NCBI RefSeq assembly: GCF_014644535.1
Contig: NZ_BMKW01000011.1
Span: forward strand, 156,722-220,721
Length of the DNA: 64,000 nt
Direction: 5' to 3'
Source of the DNA: Neoroseomonas lacus
GTDB taxonomy: Bacteria; Pseudomonadota; Alphaproteobacteria; Acetobacterales; Acetobacteraceae
A program made the position numbers and the translations under genes. Shown one piece after another: positions 10,306 to 19,205 of the stretch. Position 1 is the first letter of the stretch; each line of letters starts with the position of its first letter. The notes beneath the pieces were generated by a model. That model did not search any database. It had not been told where the DNA came from and saw nothing but the letters and a program-made list of their open reading frames with translations.

Positions 10306-11109
10306 TCACCGCCCCTCGAAGCTCGGCGCCCGCTTCTCCAGCATCGAATCCACCGCTTCGCGATGGTCCCGCGTGCCATGCGCGAGCGCCTGGTACGCCG
10401 CCGACATCTCCAGCAGCGTCGACAGCCGCATATGCTGGCTTTCGCGCAGCAGCCGCTTGGTCAGCCGGACCGCCTGGGGCGGGTTCACCGCGATGCGGCC
10501 CGCCATTTCGCGCGCCGCATTCAGCAATTCCTCGGGCGCGACGACCTTCGAAACCAGCCCGCAGGCCAGCGCCTCGGCCGGGTTGATGGCATCGCCGGTC
10601 AGCGACATCTCGAGCGCCTTCGACATCCCCACCACCTTCGGCAGCAGATAGGCGCCGCCATCGCCCGGCACGATGCCGACCTTGACGAAGCTCTCGGCGA
10701 AACGCGCCGTCTCCGACGCGATGCGGATGTCGCACATGCAAGCGAGATCCAGCCCCGCGCCAATCGCCGGTCCGTTGATCGCGGCGATGGTCGGGATGTC
10801 CATCTCATACAGCGCGAGCGGGATCATCTGGATGCCGAAGCGGTAGGATTCGCGAATCTCCGCCCCGGTCTCGCCCTGGGTGATCCCGGTCTTGTCGCGC
10901 ATGCCCTTGAGGTCGCCACCGGCGCAGAAGGAACTGCCCGCGCCGGTCACGATCACCACCCGCACATCAGCGTCGCGGTTCAGCGCGCGGCAGGCATCGG
11001 CCACCTCGGCGCATTCGGCGGCGTTCGAGATGGCATTGCGCTTCTCCGGCCGGTTCAGCGTCAGCGTCACGACATGGCCGTCGCGTTCGATCTTCAGGAA
11101 GGCGGTCAT
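10306..11109 (-). CDS. Crotonase-fold enoyl-CoA hydratase/isomerase family protein
   Basis: A 267-residue cytoplasmic protein. Crotonase motifs: the oxyanion-hole segments GAGSSFCAGGDLKGM and INGPAIGAGLDLACMCDIRIA, and FVKVGIVPGDGG. At the two positions that hold catalytic glutamates in classical enoyl-CoA hydratase I read Asp (in GLDLA) and Phe (in SFVKVG), so simple hydration of enoyl-CoA is doubtful and an isomerase or other crotonase activity is possible. The chosen ATG at 11109 forms ATGA with the stop of the upstream acyl-CoA dehydrogenase; the frame upstream is inside that gene. It belongs to a three-gene acyl-CoA catabolic operon. Its 3' end faces element R1. Confidence 0.85.
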   Translation of the reverse strand: MTAFLKIERDGHVVTLTLNRPEKRNAISNAAECAEVADACRALNRDADVRVVIVTGAGSSFCAGGDLKGMRDKTGITQGETGAEIRESYRFGIQMIPLALYEMDIPTIAAINGPAIGAGLDLACMCDIRIASETARFAESFVKVGIVPGDGGAYLLPKVVGMSKALEMSLTGDAINPAEALACGLVSKVVAPEELLNAAREMAGRIAVNPPQAVRLTKRLLRESQHMRLSTLLEMSAAYQALAHGTRDHREAVDSMLEKRAPSFEGR

Positions 11110-12116
11110 GCGGCGGGTTCCTCGTCGCGGTCGGTGATGAAGGTCCAGAGCGGGCCGGCCTCGGCCTGCACCAGCGCGCCGAGGCGCGCGGACCAGAAGC
11201 GTTCGGTGCCGCCCTCCTCGCGCCAGGACCACAGGCGGCGCGTCAGGTGATGCAGCGAATGTTCCTCGGTAATGCCCATGGCGGCGAGCACCTGATGGGC
11301 GATGGCGGCCCCCTTGGCCGCAGCCTCCCCGGCGGTGACCTTGGCGCAGCCGATCTCGAAACCCGCACCGGCCAACCCACGCCGGTCCGCGGCCCGCGCG
11401 GCGGCGGCGGCGGCGACCGAGACGGCCGAGGTCTCCGCGGCAAACACCGCGAGCTGCTGCTGCACCGCCTGGAAGCGCCCGATCGGCCGACCGAACTGCT
11501 TGCGCGTATTGGCGTGGTCCACCGCCAGTGCCAGCGCCGCCTGCATCGCGCCCGCGATCTGCGCCGAGCGCAACAGGGCGGTGACCAGCATCGCGGCCTC
11601 CGCACCCCAGGCGTTCGGCAGCGTACCCTCGGCGATCGGCGCGCCAGACACCTCGGCCACGTCACGCGCCTCGCGCGCGGTATTGCCGCCTTGGGTCCAG
11701 CGCAGCGCCGCGGCCGGGTACAGCGCCACCCGCGCGCCATCGACCAGCGCGACATGCGCCGCATGCCGCCCCCAGGGCACCGGCTTGCCGGCGGCGGCGA
11801 AACTCAGCACGCCCTCGGGCGCTTCGATGCCGGCGGCGGCCAGCAGCGCGGCGGCGCCGATCCCTTCCGCGAGCGGCACCGGCGCCCCGGCGCGGCCGAG
11901 CGCCTCCAGCACCGGCACGATATCCAGGAAGCCGAGGCCTGCCCCGCCACGATCCTCCGGCACCAGCGCGGCGCCGAGGCCGAGGGCCTCCACCGCGCCC
12001 CAGGCCCCGGCGGGGAAGGCGCCGTCCTCCACGCTGCGCAGCACGGCGACGCCGGCGGCATCCTCCAGCGCGCGGGTCGCCTGCTCGGCGAGTTCCGCCC
12101 CGATCGTGTCGGCCAT
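11106..12116 (-). CDS. Acyl-CoA dehydrogenase family protein, short subunit type
   Basis: A flavoprotein-fold acyl-CoA dehydrogenase-like chain of 336 residues, shorter than the usual 380 or so. Family-like segments include GLGAALVPEDRGGAGLGFLD near 50-70 and NTRKQFGRPIGRFQAVQQQ near 210-228. It directly follows a second ACAD gene (stop and start overlap as TGATG). Paired ACAD genes of this kind often encode heteromeric dehydrogenases, as in steroid side-chain FadE pairs; that this pair forms a heteromer is inference. A GTG one codon upstream (12119) is the alternative start. Substrate unknown. Confidence 0.82.
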   Translation of the reverse strand: MADTIGAELAEQATRALEDAAGVAVLRSVEDGAFPAGAWGAVEALGLGAALVPEDRGGAGLGFLDIVPVLEALGRAGAPVPLAEGIGAAALLAAAGIEAPEGVLSFAAAGKPVPWGRHAAHVALVDGARVALYPAAALRWTQGGNTAREARDVAEVSGAPIAEGTLPNAWGAEAAMLVTALLRSAQIAGAMQAALALAVDHANTRKQFGRPIGRFQAVQQQLAVFAAETSAVSVAAAAAARAADRRGLAGAGFEIGCAKVTAGEAAAKGAAIAHQVLAAMGITEEHSLHHLTRRLWSWREEGGTERFWSARLGALVQAEAGPLWTFITDRDEEPAA

Positions 12117-13255
12117 CACCGCAGCCCCAGCTCGCGGGCGATGATGCCGCGCATGATCTCCCGCGTGCCGCCGCGCAGCGAGAAGGTCGGCACGATCTGC
12201 GTCAGATAGGCGTGCATGCGACGCATCTCCTCGGGCATGGCGTCGGTGTCGATGACGTCGCGCATGCGGTCGGGCAGGCCCTGTTCGAAATCATTGCCGA
12301 GGTCCTTCACCAGCGCCGCCTGGCGCAGCGGGTCCTCGCCTTCCTGCAGCATGCCGGCGACGGCGGTGGACATCGACCGCAGCGTCCACAGACGCGCCAC
12401 CTGGCGGCCCAGCGTCGCGGCGGCGGCGGGGTCGTCGCGCAACGCCGCGATGCCCGCCTCCAGCAGCGGGTGCGACGACATGTAGCGGTCCGGCCCGGAG
12501 CGTTCGAAGGCGAGTTCGCTGGTCGCCTGCGCCCAACCCGCGCCTTCCTGGCCGACCAGCGCGTCCTCGGGCAGCATCACGTCGTCGAAGGTGATCTCGT
12601 TGAAGCCCTTCTCGCCGACCAGGTCGCGGATCGGGCGGATGGTCACGCCGGGCGCCTTCAGATCAACGAGGACCTGCGACAGCCCCTGATGCTTCGACCC
12701 GCCTTCCAGCGCGGGAGAGGTGCGCACCAGCGCGATCATCCAGTCGCAGAGATGCCCGAAGGTGGTCCAGATCTTCCGCCCATTGAGCTTCCAGCTGCCA
12801 TCGACGCGATCCGCCCGCGTGCGCAGCGAAGCGAGGTCCGACCCGGAATCCGGTTCCGACAACCCGATGCAGAAGGCGAACTCTCCGGTGGTGATCTTCG
12901 GCAGGAACTTCTGCCGCTGCGCTTCCGTCCCGAGGCGCAGGATCAACGGCCCCGATTGCCGGTCGCCGATCCAATGCGCGCCGACCGGCGCACCGGCGGC
13001 GAGCATTTCCTCCAGTACGATGTTGCGATCAAGGAAGCTGCGCGCCGCGCCGCCATACTGCTTCGGCCAACACATGCCGATCCAGCCCTTGGCGCCGACC
13101 GCGCGGGTAAAATCGCGGTCGAAGCCCATCCAGGACCGCGCGCGCACCTCGGGCGTCCAGCGATGCTCATGCTCGGCGATGAAGGTGCGGACCTCCGCGC
13201 GCAGCGCGGCGGCGCCCGGTGGCGGGTCTCGAAGGTCGAAGCGCAATCCGGTCAT
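12116..13255 (-). CDS. Acyl-CoA dehydrogenase
   Basis: A 379-residue FAD-dependent acyl-CoA dehydrogenase that introduces an alpha-beta double bond in an acyl-CoA. Visible signatures: CIGLSEPDSGSDLASL (FAD/substrate loop, near 131-146), KIWTTFGHLCDWMIALVRT, LAFERSG (a helix-G glutamate that could be the catalytic base, as in isovaleryl-CoA dehydrogenase types) and the C-terminal GGTREIMRGIIARELG. First gene of the operon with the short ACAD and the crotonase-fold gene. Probably partners the short ACAD in a mixed complex (inference). Substrate could be a branched, cyclic or aromatic-derived acyl-CoA; nothing in the window decides this. Confidence 0.88.
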   Translation of the reverse strand: MTGLRFDLRDPPPGAAALRAEVRTFIAEHEHRWTPEVRARSWMGFDRDFTRAVGAKGWIGMCWPKQYGGAARSFLDRNIVLEEMLAAGAPVGAHWIGDRQSGPLILRLGTEAQRQKFLPKITTGEFAFCIGLSEPDSGSDLASLRTRADRVDGSWKLNGRKIWTTFGHLCDWMIALVRTSPALEGGSKHQGLSQVLVDLKAPGVTIRPIRDLVGEKGFNEITFDDVMLPEDALVGQEGAGWAQATSELAFERSGPDRYMSSHPLLEAGIAALRDDPAAAATLGRQVARLWTLRSMSTAVAGMLQEGEDPLRQAALVKDLGNDFEQGLPDRMRDVIDTDAMPEEMRRMHAYLTQIVPTFSLRGGTREIMRGIIARELGLR

Positions 13256-13298
13256 GGCGTTTACTCCCGCCGTGATCCTCGCTGTCGGGCGCGCCGCG

Positions 13299-14204
13299 TC
13301 AATGCCCCTTGCCGAGCAGGCGCGACAGCACGGGGATCACAGCCACGCCGACCGCCAGCCCGACCACGCCCGACAGCGCCGCCTCCACCACCCAGCCGAT
13401 GAAGCCGCCGCCGACCGCGAGCCCCGCCGCATGCACCCCATGCTGCGGCGCGGACAGGCCGAAGAACTCCAACCCATGCAGGATGATCCCGCCACCGACC
13501 CAGATCATCGCGATGGTGCCGACGATGGACAGCAGCCTCAGCACCTTCGGCATGCCGCGCACCAGCAGCGCGCCGGCGCTCATGCCGCGCAGCACCATCG
13601 CCGCACCCACGTCGTCCGCCTTCACGATCATCGCGACCACGCCATAGACGCCGACGGTGATGCCCAGCCCCACCACGGCCAGCGCCATCGCCTGCGTCCA
13701 GACCGCCGATTCCGGCATGGTGGCCAGCGCGATCGCCATGATCTCGGCCGAGAGGATGAAGTCGGTCTTGATCGCGCCCTTGACGCGCGTGTCCTCCAAC
13801 TGCTTCGCGTCCATCGGCACGGCCGAGGATTGCGCCTGGTCCGGGTGCGGGCGGGTCCATTCGAGCACCTTCTCCGCGCCCTCGAAGCACAGGTAGATCC
13901 CGCCCAGTGTCAGCAGTGGCGTGATCACCCAGGGCGCGAAGGCCGAGAGCAGCAGGGCGGCCGGTAGCAGGATGACGAATTTGTTGAACAGCGACCCGAG
14001 CGCGATGCGCCCGATGATCGGCAATTCGCGCGACGCATGGAAGCCGACCACATAGCGCGGCGTCACCGCGGCATCGTCGATCACCACGCCGGCGGCCTTG
14101 GCCCCGGCCTTGGCGGCCTGCGCGGCGACATCGTCGATCGATGCGGCCGCCACCTTGGCGATGGCGGCAACGTCGTCCAGCAGCGCCAGAAGGCCTGTGC
14201 TCAT
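13299..14204 (-). CDS. DUF808 family inner-membrane protein (YedI-like)
   Basis: A 301-residue protein. Its N-terminus (STGLLALLDDVAAIAKVAA) and the segment GGIYLCFEGAEKVLEW are characteristic of DUF808/YedI. Several hydrophobic stretches (about 70-95, 100-115, 155-185, 215-240, 265-290) indicate a polytopic inner-membrane protein. Function of the family is not known. It is probably monocistronic: 135 bp upstream and 43 bp downstream separate it from same-strand neighbours. Confidence 0.85.
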   Translation of the reverse strand: MSTGLLALLDDVAAIAKVAAASIDDVAAQAAKAGAKAAGVVIDDAAVTPRYVVGFHASRELPIIGRIALGSLFNKFVILLPAALLLSAFAPWVITPLLTLGGIYLCFEGAEKVLEWTRPHPDQAQSSAVPMDAKQLEDTRVKGAIKTDFILSAEIMAIALATMPESAVWTQAMALAVVGLGITVGVYGVVAMIVKADDVGAAMVLRGMSAGALLVRGMPKVLRLLSIVGTIAMIWVGGGIILHGLEFFGLSAPQHGVHAAGLAVGGGFIGWVVEAALSGVVGLAVGVAVIPVLSRLLGKGH

Positions 14205-14339
14205 GCGATGATCCCCGGCGGGTTGTGTCGTGTTCGGGCCATCATGGCACAGCCGGGCGCGGCGCGGAGTGACCTGTCTGTCAACGCGCGGAACGGAGAG
14301 GTGACGCCCCTCCCATAGGCATCAGCGGCGATGCGTCGG

Positions 14340-15548
14340 TCAAATCACCCCGGCCTGCCGGGCCGCCGCGATCTCGTCGCCCGTCATGCCGGCGAATTCC
14401 GCCAACACCGCATCGGTATCCCCGCCCGGCGCCGGGATGCCGTGGCGCACGGTCGGCGGCGTCGCCGAGAGATGCAGCGGCGAGGCGACGACGCGCACAT
14501 TCCGTCCCGCATGGTGCGGGATTTCGATGATGGTCTCGCGCGCGGCCACATGCGGGTCGGCTTCGAAATCCTTCGCCGTGTTGATCGGGCCGGAGGTAAT
14601 CTTTGCCACTTCCAGCCGCGCCAGCCATTCGGCGCGCGGGCGCGTCCTCAGCAGCGTGTTCATCCGGTCGAGCAGCGCGGCGCGATGTTCCGAGCGGTCG
14701 CGCGCCCGCTTGAAGCGCGGATCATCCGACCATTCCGGGTGCCCGAGCGCCTCGGCCAAACGCACGAATTCGCGGTCGTTCAACACGCCGATGACGAATT
14801 TCGCGTCCGACGCCTGGAACACGCCGTAAGGCACTGCGACCGGACTGTCATTGCCGCTGCGCGGGAAGATGCGCCCGGCGTTCAGCCAGGACGACATCGG
14901 CGCCTGCATCAGCGACGCCATGGTCTCGAACAGGTTCACATCGATGCTCTGGCCTTCGCCCGTCGCATCGCGATGGCGCAGCGCGGCGAGGATCGAGACG
15001 GCGGCGGCGAAGCCCGTGAACATGTCCGCCACCGGCACGCCGACGCGCTGCGGCCCGCCGCCGGGCGCACCGTCCGCCTCGCCCGTCACTTCCATCAACC
15101 CGGTCATCGCTTGCGCGACGAAATCATAGCCCGACCGTTCGGCATATGGTCCGCTCTGCCCGAAGCCGCTGACCGAGCAATAGATGAGCCGCGGATTGAC
15201 GGCACGCAGGTCCTCATAGCCAAGCCCGTAGCGCGCCAGCGTGCCGGGGCGGAAATTCTCGATCAGCACATCAGCATTGGCGACCATGCGCTTGAGGATC
15301 GCCGCCCCCTCCGGCTTGGCGAAATCAACCGAAACGGAGCGCTTGTTGCGGTTGAGCGTGACGAAATAGGTGCTGTCCTCCGCCCCCGGCACGAAGGGCG
15401 GGCCGAGCGCGCGCAGGTCGTCGCCATCGCCGCGTCGTTCCACCTTGGCGATGTCGGCACCGAGGTCGCCCAGCATCTGCGCGCAGAGCGGCCCTGCCAC
15501 CACCCGCGTCAGATCGATCACACGCAGGCCATCAAGCGCGCCGACCAT
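14340..15548 (-). CDS. CaiB/BaiF family CoA-transferase (class III)
   Basis: A 402-residue class III CoA-transferase: N-terminal GLRVIDLTRVVAGPLCAQMLGDLGADI, the conserved catalytic-region Asp in LGDLGADIAKVE..GDD, and RNKRSVSVDFAKPEG near 85-100. It moves CoA between an acyl-CoA donor and a carboxylic acid by a covalent mixed-anhydride mechanism. The start at 15548 is supported by a strong GGAGGAAAC ribosome site and by family length; the longer ORF to 15665 is not needed. It is divergent from a Bug-type solute receptor across 119 bp, an arrangement common in Roseomonas- and Bordetella-like genomes and suggestive of uptake plus CoA activation of the same acid (inference). Confidence 0.9.
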   Translation of the reverse strand: MVGALDGLRVIDLTRVVAGPLCAQMLGDLGADIAKVERRGDGDDLRALGPPFVPGAEDSTYFVTLNRNKRSVSVDFAKPEGAAILKRMVANADVLIENFRPGTLARYGLGYEDLRAVNPRLIYCSVSGFGQSGPYAERSGYDFVAQAMTGLMEVTGEADGAPGGGPQRVGVPVADMFTGFAAAVSILAALRHRDATGEGQSIDVNLFETMASLMQAPMSSWLNAGRIFPRSGNDSPVAVPYGVFQASDAKFVIGVLNDREFVRLAEALGHPEWSDDPRFKRARDRSEHRAALLDRMNTLLRTRPRAEWLARLEVAKITSGPINTAKDFEADPHVAARETIIEIPHHAGRNVRVVASPLHLSATPPTVRHGIPAPGGDTDAVLAEFAGMTGDEIAAARQAGVI

Positions 15549-15667
15549 GTTTCCTCCGGTTCGATTCGGCGGGCAGGGTGGCGCAGGTCGCGCGCGACGC
15601 AAAGCCCGCTGGCGCCATGCCTCCCGCCAAGGCACGATGCCCGCAACGAATTCGGGAGGAACCAACC

Positions 15668-16645
15668 ATGCAACGCCGGGTCATTCTGGGTGCTGCCGCC
15701 GCATCGCTGCTCGCCGCACCATCGCTACGCGCGCAGGACCGTTTCCCCTCGCGCCCGATCCGCGTCGTCGTCCCCTTCGCGCCTGGCGGGCCGACCGATG
15801 TCTTCGCGCGCCGCTTCGTCGATCGGTTCCAGCGCGCGCTCGGCCATACCGTGGTGATCGAGAACAAGGCCGGCGCCGGCGGCATGCTCGGCGCGCAGGA
15901 TGTCGCGCGGTCGCGGCCGGATGGGTATTCGCTGATCTTCCACGCTTCCTCCTCGGCGCTGACCAGCCCGCTGGTCTATCGCCGTCCGCTCTATGACCCG
16001 GTGAAGGATTTCGAGCAGGTTTCGCTGCTGGGCGTGGTGCCCTTCGTGCTCGCCGTCGGCCCGCAGACCGGCGCGCGCACCACCGCCGAGCTGGTGGCGA
16101 AGCTGCGCGAACGGCCCGGCGCGCTGTCCTACGGTTCCTCGGGTGTCGGCACCTCGAACCACTTGGCCGGCGCGCTGTTCCTTGCCCGCGCCGGGGAACT
16201 TCGCGCCGAACACATCCCCTATCGCGGCTCCGGCCCGGCGATCCAGGATCTGGTCGCCGGCACCACCGCCTTCCAGGTGGATACCTTCGGCACGCTGTAC
16301 GAACTGCATCGCGACGGCCGCATCCGCATCGTCGCGGTGATGCACCCGACGCGCAGCGCGGTGGACCGCGCCATCCCGACCATGGCCGAACAGGGCATCA
16401 CCGGCGCGGAGGCGAGCACCTTCAACATCCTCGCCGCGCCCGCCGGCACGCCGCCCGAGGTGATGGCCGTGCTGTCCGATGCGACCGCGCGCGTCATGGC
16501 CGACACCGCCTTCCAGCAGGAACTGCTCGGCATCGGCATTGAGCCCGAATCCGACACCAGCCCCCGTCGCGCCCTGGCCTTCCTCGCCGGCGAAGTTGAG
16601 AAATGGCGTGTCGTGGTGCAGGCGGCCGGTGTCTCCATCGAGTGA
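15668..16645 (+). CDS. Bug/TctC-family tripartite tricarboxylate transporter substrate-binding protein
   Basis: A 325-residue periplasmic receptor. The signal peptide covers residues 1-23 (MQRRVILGAAAASLLAAPSLRA), followed by the Bug core with RPIRVVVPFAPGGPTDVFAR near 30-48 and IENKAGAGG. Bug proteins bind small carboxylates or amino-acid-like ligands. Start at 15668 has GGGAGGAACC upstream; the in-frame extension to 15578 lacks a signal-peptide logic. No TctA or TctB membrane gene is nearby, so it is an orphan receptor. Divergent from the CaiB gene. Confidence 0.9.
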   Translation: MQRRVILGAAAASLLAAPSLRAQDRFPSRPIRVVVPFAPGGPTDVFARRFVDRFQRALGHTVVIENKAGAGGMLGAQDVARSRPDGYSLIFHASSSALTSPLVYRRPLYDPVKDFEQVSLLGVVPFVLAVGPQTGARTTAELVAKLRERPGALSYGSSGVGTSNHLAGALFLARAGELRAEHIPYRGSGPAIQDLVAGTTAFQVDTFGTLYELHRDGRIRIVAVMHPTRSAVDRAIPTMAEQGITGAEASTFNILAAPAGTPPEVMAVLSDATARVMADTAFQQELLGIGIEPESDTSPRRALAFLAGEVEKWRVVVQAAGVSIE

Positions 16646-16682
16646 TGGACGCGCCGGCGCTTGGCGTGCTGGTCTCCCGCCC

Positions 16683-17369
16683 ATGATCCGCGCCCTGATG
16701 CTGACCGTCCTCGCCTTGCTGCCGTTTTCTGCCCGCGCGCAGTCCGGCCCGTCCTTCGACTGTCGCCAGGCGCGTGCCTGGGACGAACGCCAGATCTGCG
16801 CCCAGGCGGACCTCGCGGAACTCGACCGCCGCATCGCCGCCGCCTGGCGCGCCGCAACCGCGGGCGCCACGGCTGAGCAACGCGCCGGCCTGCAGGCGGC
16901 GCAGCGCGCCTGGCTCGGCGAACGCCGCGCCTGCGAGGGGCCGCAGGCGCGGGAAGCGCAATCCTGCCTGCGCCGCGTCATGCGAGCCCGCAGCCGCGAC
17001 CTCGAGGCCCTGGCCCAGGGCGCACCAGCCACGGCGCTGCCCACTGCCAAGCCCGCCCCCGAGGCGGCACCGGCGGCGGTTGCGCTGAGCGCCGTCTCCT
17101 GCCCCGCCACGGCCGGCTGGGCCGCGATGCAAATCTGCGCCACGCCGGGGATGCGGGAACTGGATTTGGCGGTGGCGCGGGAGGCCGAGGCGGCGCGGGC
17201 CCGGTTGGCACGCAACCCCGCCGCGCTGGCCCGGTTCGAGACCTTGCTGCGGCGCTACGTTGCTGCCCGCGACGCCTGCGGCCGCGCGCCAGGCCGGGTG
17301 CCGCTCGATTGCCTGCAGGAGACGATGGAGGATACGCGGGCGGAGATCAGGCAGTCCGGCGCTGGGTGA
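16683..17369 (+). CDS. Secreted protein with two LprI-like (DUF1311) domains
   Basis: 228 residues starting with a signal peptide (about 1-19, ending SARAQ). The first lysozyme-inhibitor LprI-like unit starts FDCRQARAWDERQICAQADLA, with paired cysteines and the C..LRRVMRAR segment. A proline/alanine linker (about 115-135) follows, then a second, more divergent unit (CPATAGWAAMQICATPGMREL ... DCLQETMEDTRAEIR). The domain name comes from a lysozyme inhibitor of Mycobacterium; activity here is not known. Cysteines in each unit fit periplasmic disulfides. The chosen ATG lies 37 bp after the Bug gene. Downstream is element R2. Confidence 0.75.
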   Translation: MIRALMLTVLALLPFSARAQSGPSFDCRQARAWDERQICAQADLAELDRRIAAAWRAATAGATAEQRAGLQAAQRAWLGERRACEGPQAREAQSCLRRVMRARSRDLEALAQGAPATALPTAKPAPEAAPAAVALSAVSCPATAGWAAMQICATPGMRELDLAVAREAEAARARLARNPAALARFETLLRRYVAARDACGRAPGRVPLDCLQETMEDTRAEIRQSGAG

Positions 17370-17387
17370 GGGCAGGGGTGCATAGAA

Positions 17388-17651
17388 CCGGAGAGGGCTT
17401 TGCCCCCTCCGGACCTCCCCCACCAAAGGCCTAAGGTCCTTTGGAAACCGATACCTGGCATTGGGCCGTGAAGTGGGTTTGGCGGCGGCAGAACGACCGA
17501 TGTGCGGGGCGCCGAGAATCATCCTAGGCACTGTGCTGGGCGCGCCTTTCTCGCCTCGGCAAAGCTGTGATTCCGCACGCCAAAAACTGGTGTCCAGAGG
17601 CCCTTTGGCCTTTAGTGGGGAGATGTCCGGAGAGGGGCGACGCCCCTCTCC
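17388..17651. repeat. Composite inverted double-hairpin element R2
   Basis: Occupies the 297-bp gap between convergent genes. Left: 11-bp stem with one mismatch (17388-17398 with 17402-17412), then the palindrome CCAAAGG...CCTTTGG (17423-17429 with 17438-17444) followed by GGAAACCGATACCTGGCA. Right, inverted: GTCCAGAGGCCCTTTGGCC then a perfect 10-bp stem (17629-17638 with 17642-17651). The left arm beyond the hairpins reads like the reverse complement of the inner right arm of R1 (GGAAACCGATACTTGGCA), so the terminal inverted repeats are about 60-70 bp long. Likely a transcription terminator for both flanking genes; MITE-like origin inferred. Confidence 0.7.
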
Positions 17652-17666
17652 TGGTAGTCCCGCCCT

Positions 17667-19166
17667 TCAGCCCTTCATCCGCGCGACCGTCGCTGTCGTC
17701 GAATTGCCCGGCAGCAACTGCGCCAGCCGTACCTCGCCGCCATAGTCCTGCACGATATCGCCGCCGACCACCTGCGCCACCGTGTAGTCCGCGCCCTTCA
17801 CCAGCACGTCCGGCTTCAACAGCTTGATGAGCTCGACGGGCGTGTCCTCGTCGAACACCGTCACGCAATCGGCCGTCGCCAGCGAAGCCAGCACCGCCGC
17901 CCGCGCCGCCTCCGACTGGATCGGCCGCGACGGCCCCTTCAGCCGCTTCACCGAGGCATCCGAATTCAGCCCGACCACCAGCCGGTCGCACCAGGACCGC
18001 GCCTGTTCCAGCAGATGCACATGGCCCGGATGCAGCAGGTCGAAGCATCCATTGGTGAAGCCGATGCGCCAGCCACGGCGGCGCCAGCGTTCCACCTGCT
18101 CGGCGGCGGCGGCGCGCGACATCACCTTGCGCAGCGCGCCGCGCTCGGGCGTCAGCGCCTCGGCCAGCTCTTCCTCGCGCACCACGGCGGTGCCGACCTT
18201 GCCGACCACGATGCCGGCCGCGATGTTCGCCAGCCTGGCCGCGACCGGCAGCGGCAGCCCCGCCGCCATCGCCGCGGACAGCGTGGAGACCACCGTGTCG
18301 CCGGCGCCGGAGACGTCGTGCACTTCCTCCGCCTCGGCGGGGAAATGATGCACCACATCGCCTTCGAGCAGCGTCATGCCGTCCTCGCTGCGGGTCACCA
18401 GCACGGCGCCGAAGCCATGCGCCGCCTTAAGCGCGCGCATCGCCGCGAGGATATCCGCCTCGGTATCGACCGGCATGCTAGTCGCGACCGAGAGCTCGGC
18501 GCGGTTCGGCGTGATCAGATCCGCCCCGGCATAGCGCGCGTAATCGCGCCCCTTGGGGTCCACCACCACCCGCCGCCCGGCGGCATGCGCGGCCTCGATC
18601 AACAGATGCGCCGTGGCGCCATCGAGCACGCCCTTGCCGTAATCCGACAGCACCACCACTGCGGTCGCCGCCACCGCATCGCCGGCGATCTTGATCATCC
18701 GCTCAGCCAGGCGCGGATGGATCGCCTGCAGCACCTCATGGTCCGCGCGGAGCATGTGCTGGCCATTGGCGATGAAGCGCGTCTTGGTCGTAGTCGCGCG
18801 GCCGCCCTGCACCAGCAGCCAGGGCTCGACATTCGGCTGGCCGCCGATCAGCCCGGTCAGGTCGCTGCCCGCCTGGTCGTCACCGACCACCGAGACGAAG
18901 GCCACCGCCGCGCCCAGCGCCGTCAGGTTGCGCACCACATTGCCGGCACCGCCGGGCATCGCCACTTCGCGCTCGACCGCGAGCACCGGCACCGGCGCCT
19001 CCGGGCTGATGCGCCGGACCGAGCCGTACACGTAGCGGTCGAGCATCGCATCGCCGACCACCAGCACCGAGGCGCGCCGCAGGGCGCGGATCCCCTCGGC
19101 AAGCTCGGCCACGGGGATCTCCGGCAGGGGGCGGTCGGCGTCGGGCACGGGGCCTGTCATCGTCAT
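17667..19166 (-). CDS. hldE: Bifunctional D-glycero-beta-D-manno-heptose-7-phosphate kinase / heptose-1-phosphate adenylyltransferase
   Basis: A 499-residue fusion that makes ADP-heptose for the lipopolysaccharide inner core. The N-terminal PfkB-type sugar kinase (about 25-335) shows GGAGNVVRNL and the ATP/anion-hole motif VSGAGDTVVSTL; the C-terminal cytidylyltransferase-fold domain (about 355-499) shows GCFDLLHPGH, NSDASVKRLKG and the end GNSTTATVARMKG. Two in-frame ATGs occur (19166, 19160). Minus-strand neighbours pmbA (39 bp upstream) and the methyltransferase are co-directional. It ends just before element R2. Confidence 0.96.
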   Translation of the reverse strand: MTMTGPVPDADRPLPEIPVAELAEGIRALRRASVLVVGDAMLDRYVYGSVRRISPEAPVPVLAVEREVAMPGGAGNVVRNLTALGAAVAFVSVVGDDQAGSDLTGLIGGQPNVEPWLLVQGGRATTTKTRFIANGQHMLRADHEVLQAIHPRLAERMIKIAGDAVAATAVVVLSDYGKGVLDGATAHLLIEAAHAAGRRVVVDPKGRDYARYAGADLITPNRAELSVATSMPVDTEADILAAMRALKAAHGFGAVLVTRSEDGMTLLEGDVVHHFPAEAEEVHDVSGAGDTVVSTLSAAMAAGLPLPVAARLANIAAGIVVGKVGTAVVREEELAEALTPERGALRKVMSRAAAAEQVERWRRRGWRIGFTNGCFDLLHPGHVHLLEQARSWCDRLVVGLNSDASVKRLKGPSRPIQSEAARAAVLASLATADCVTVFDEDTPVELIKLLKPDVLVKGADYTVAQVVGGDIVQDYGGEVRLAQLLPGNSTTATVARMKG

Positions 19167-19205
19167 GCCCCTAGCCTATGGTTGTGTTGCAATGCAAGAT
19201 AACGG

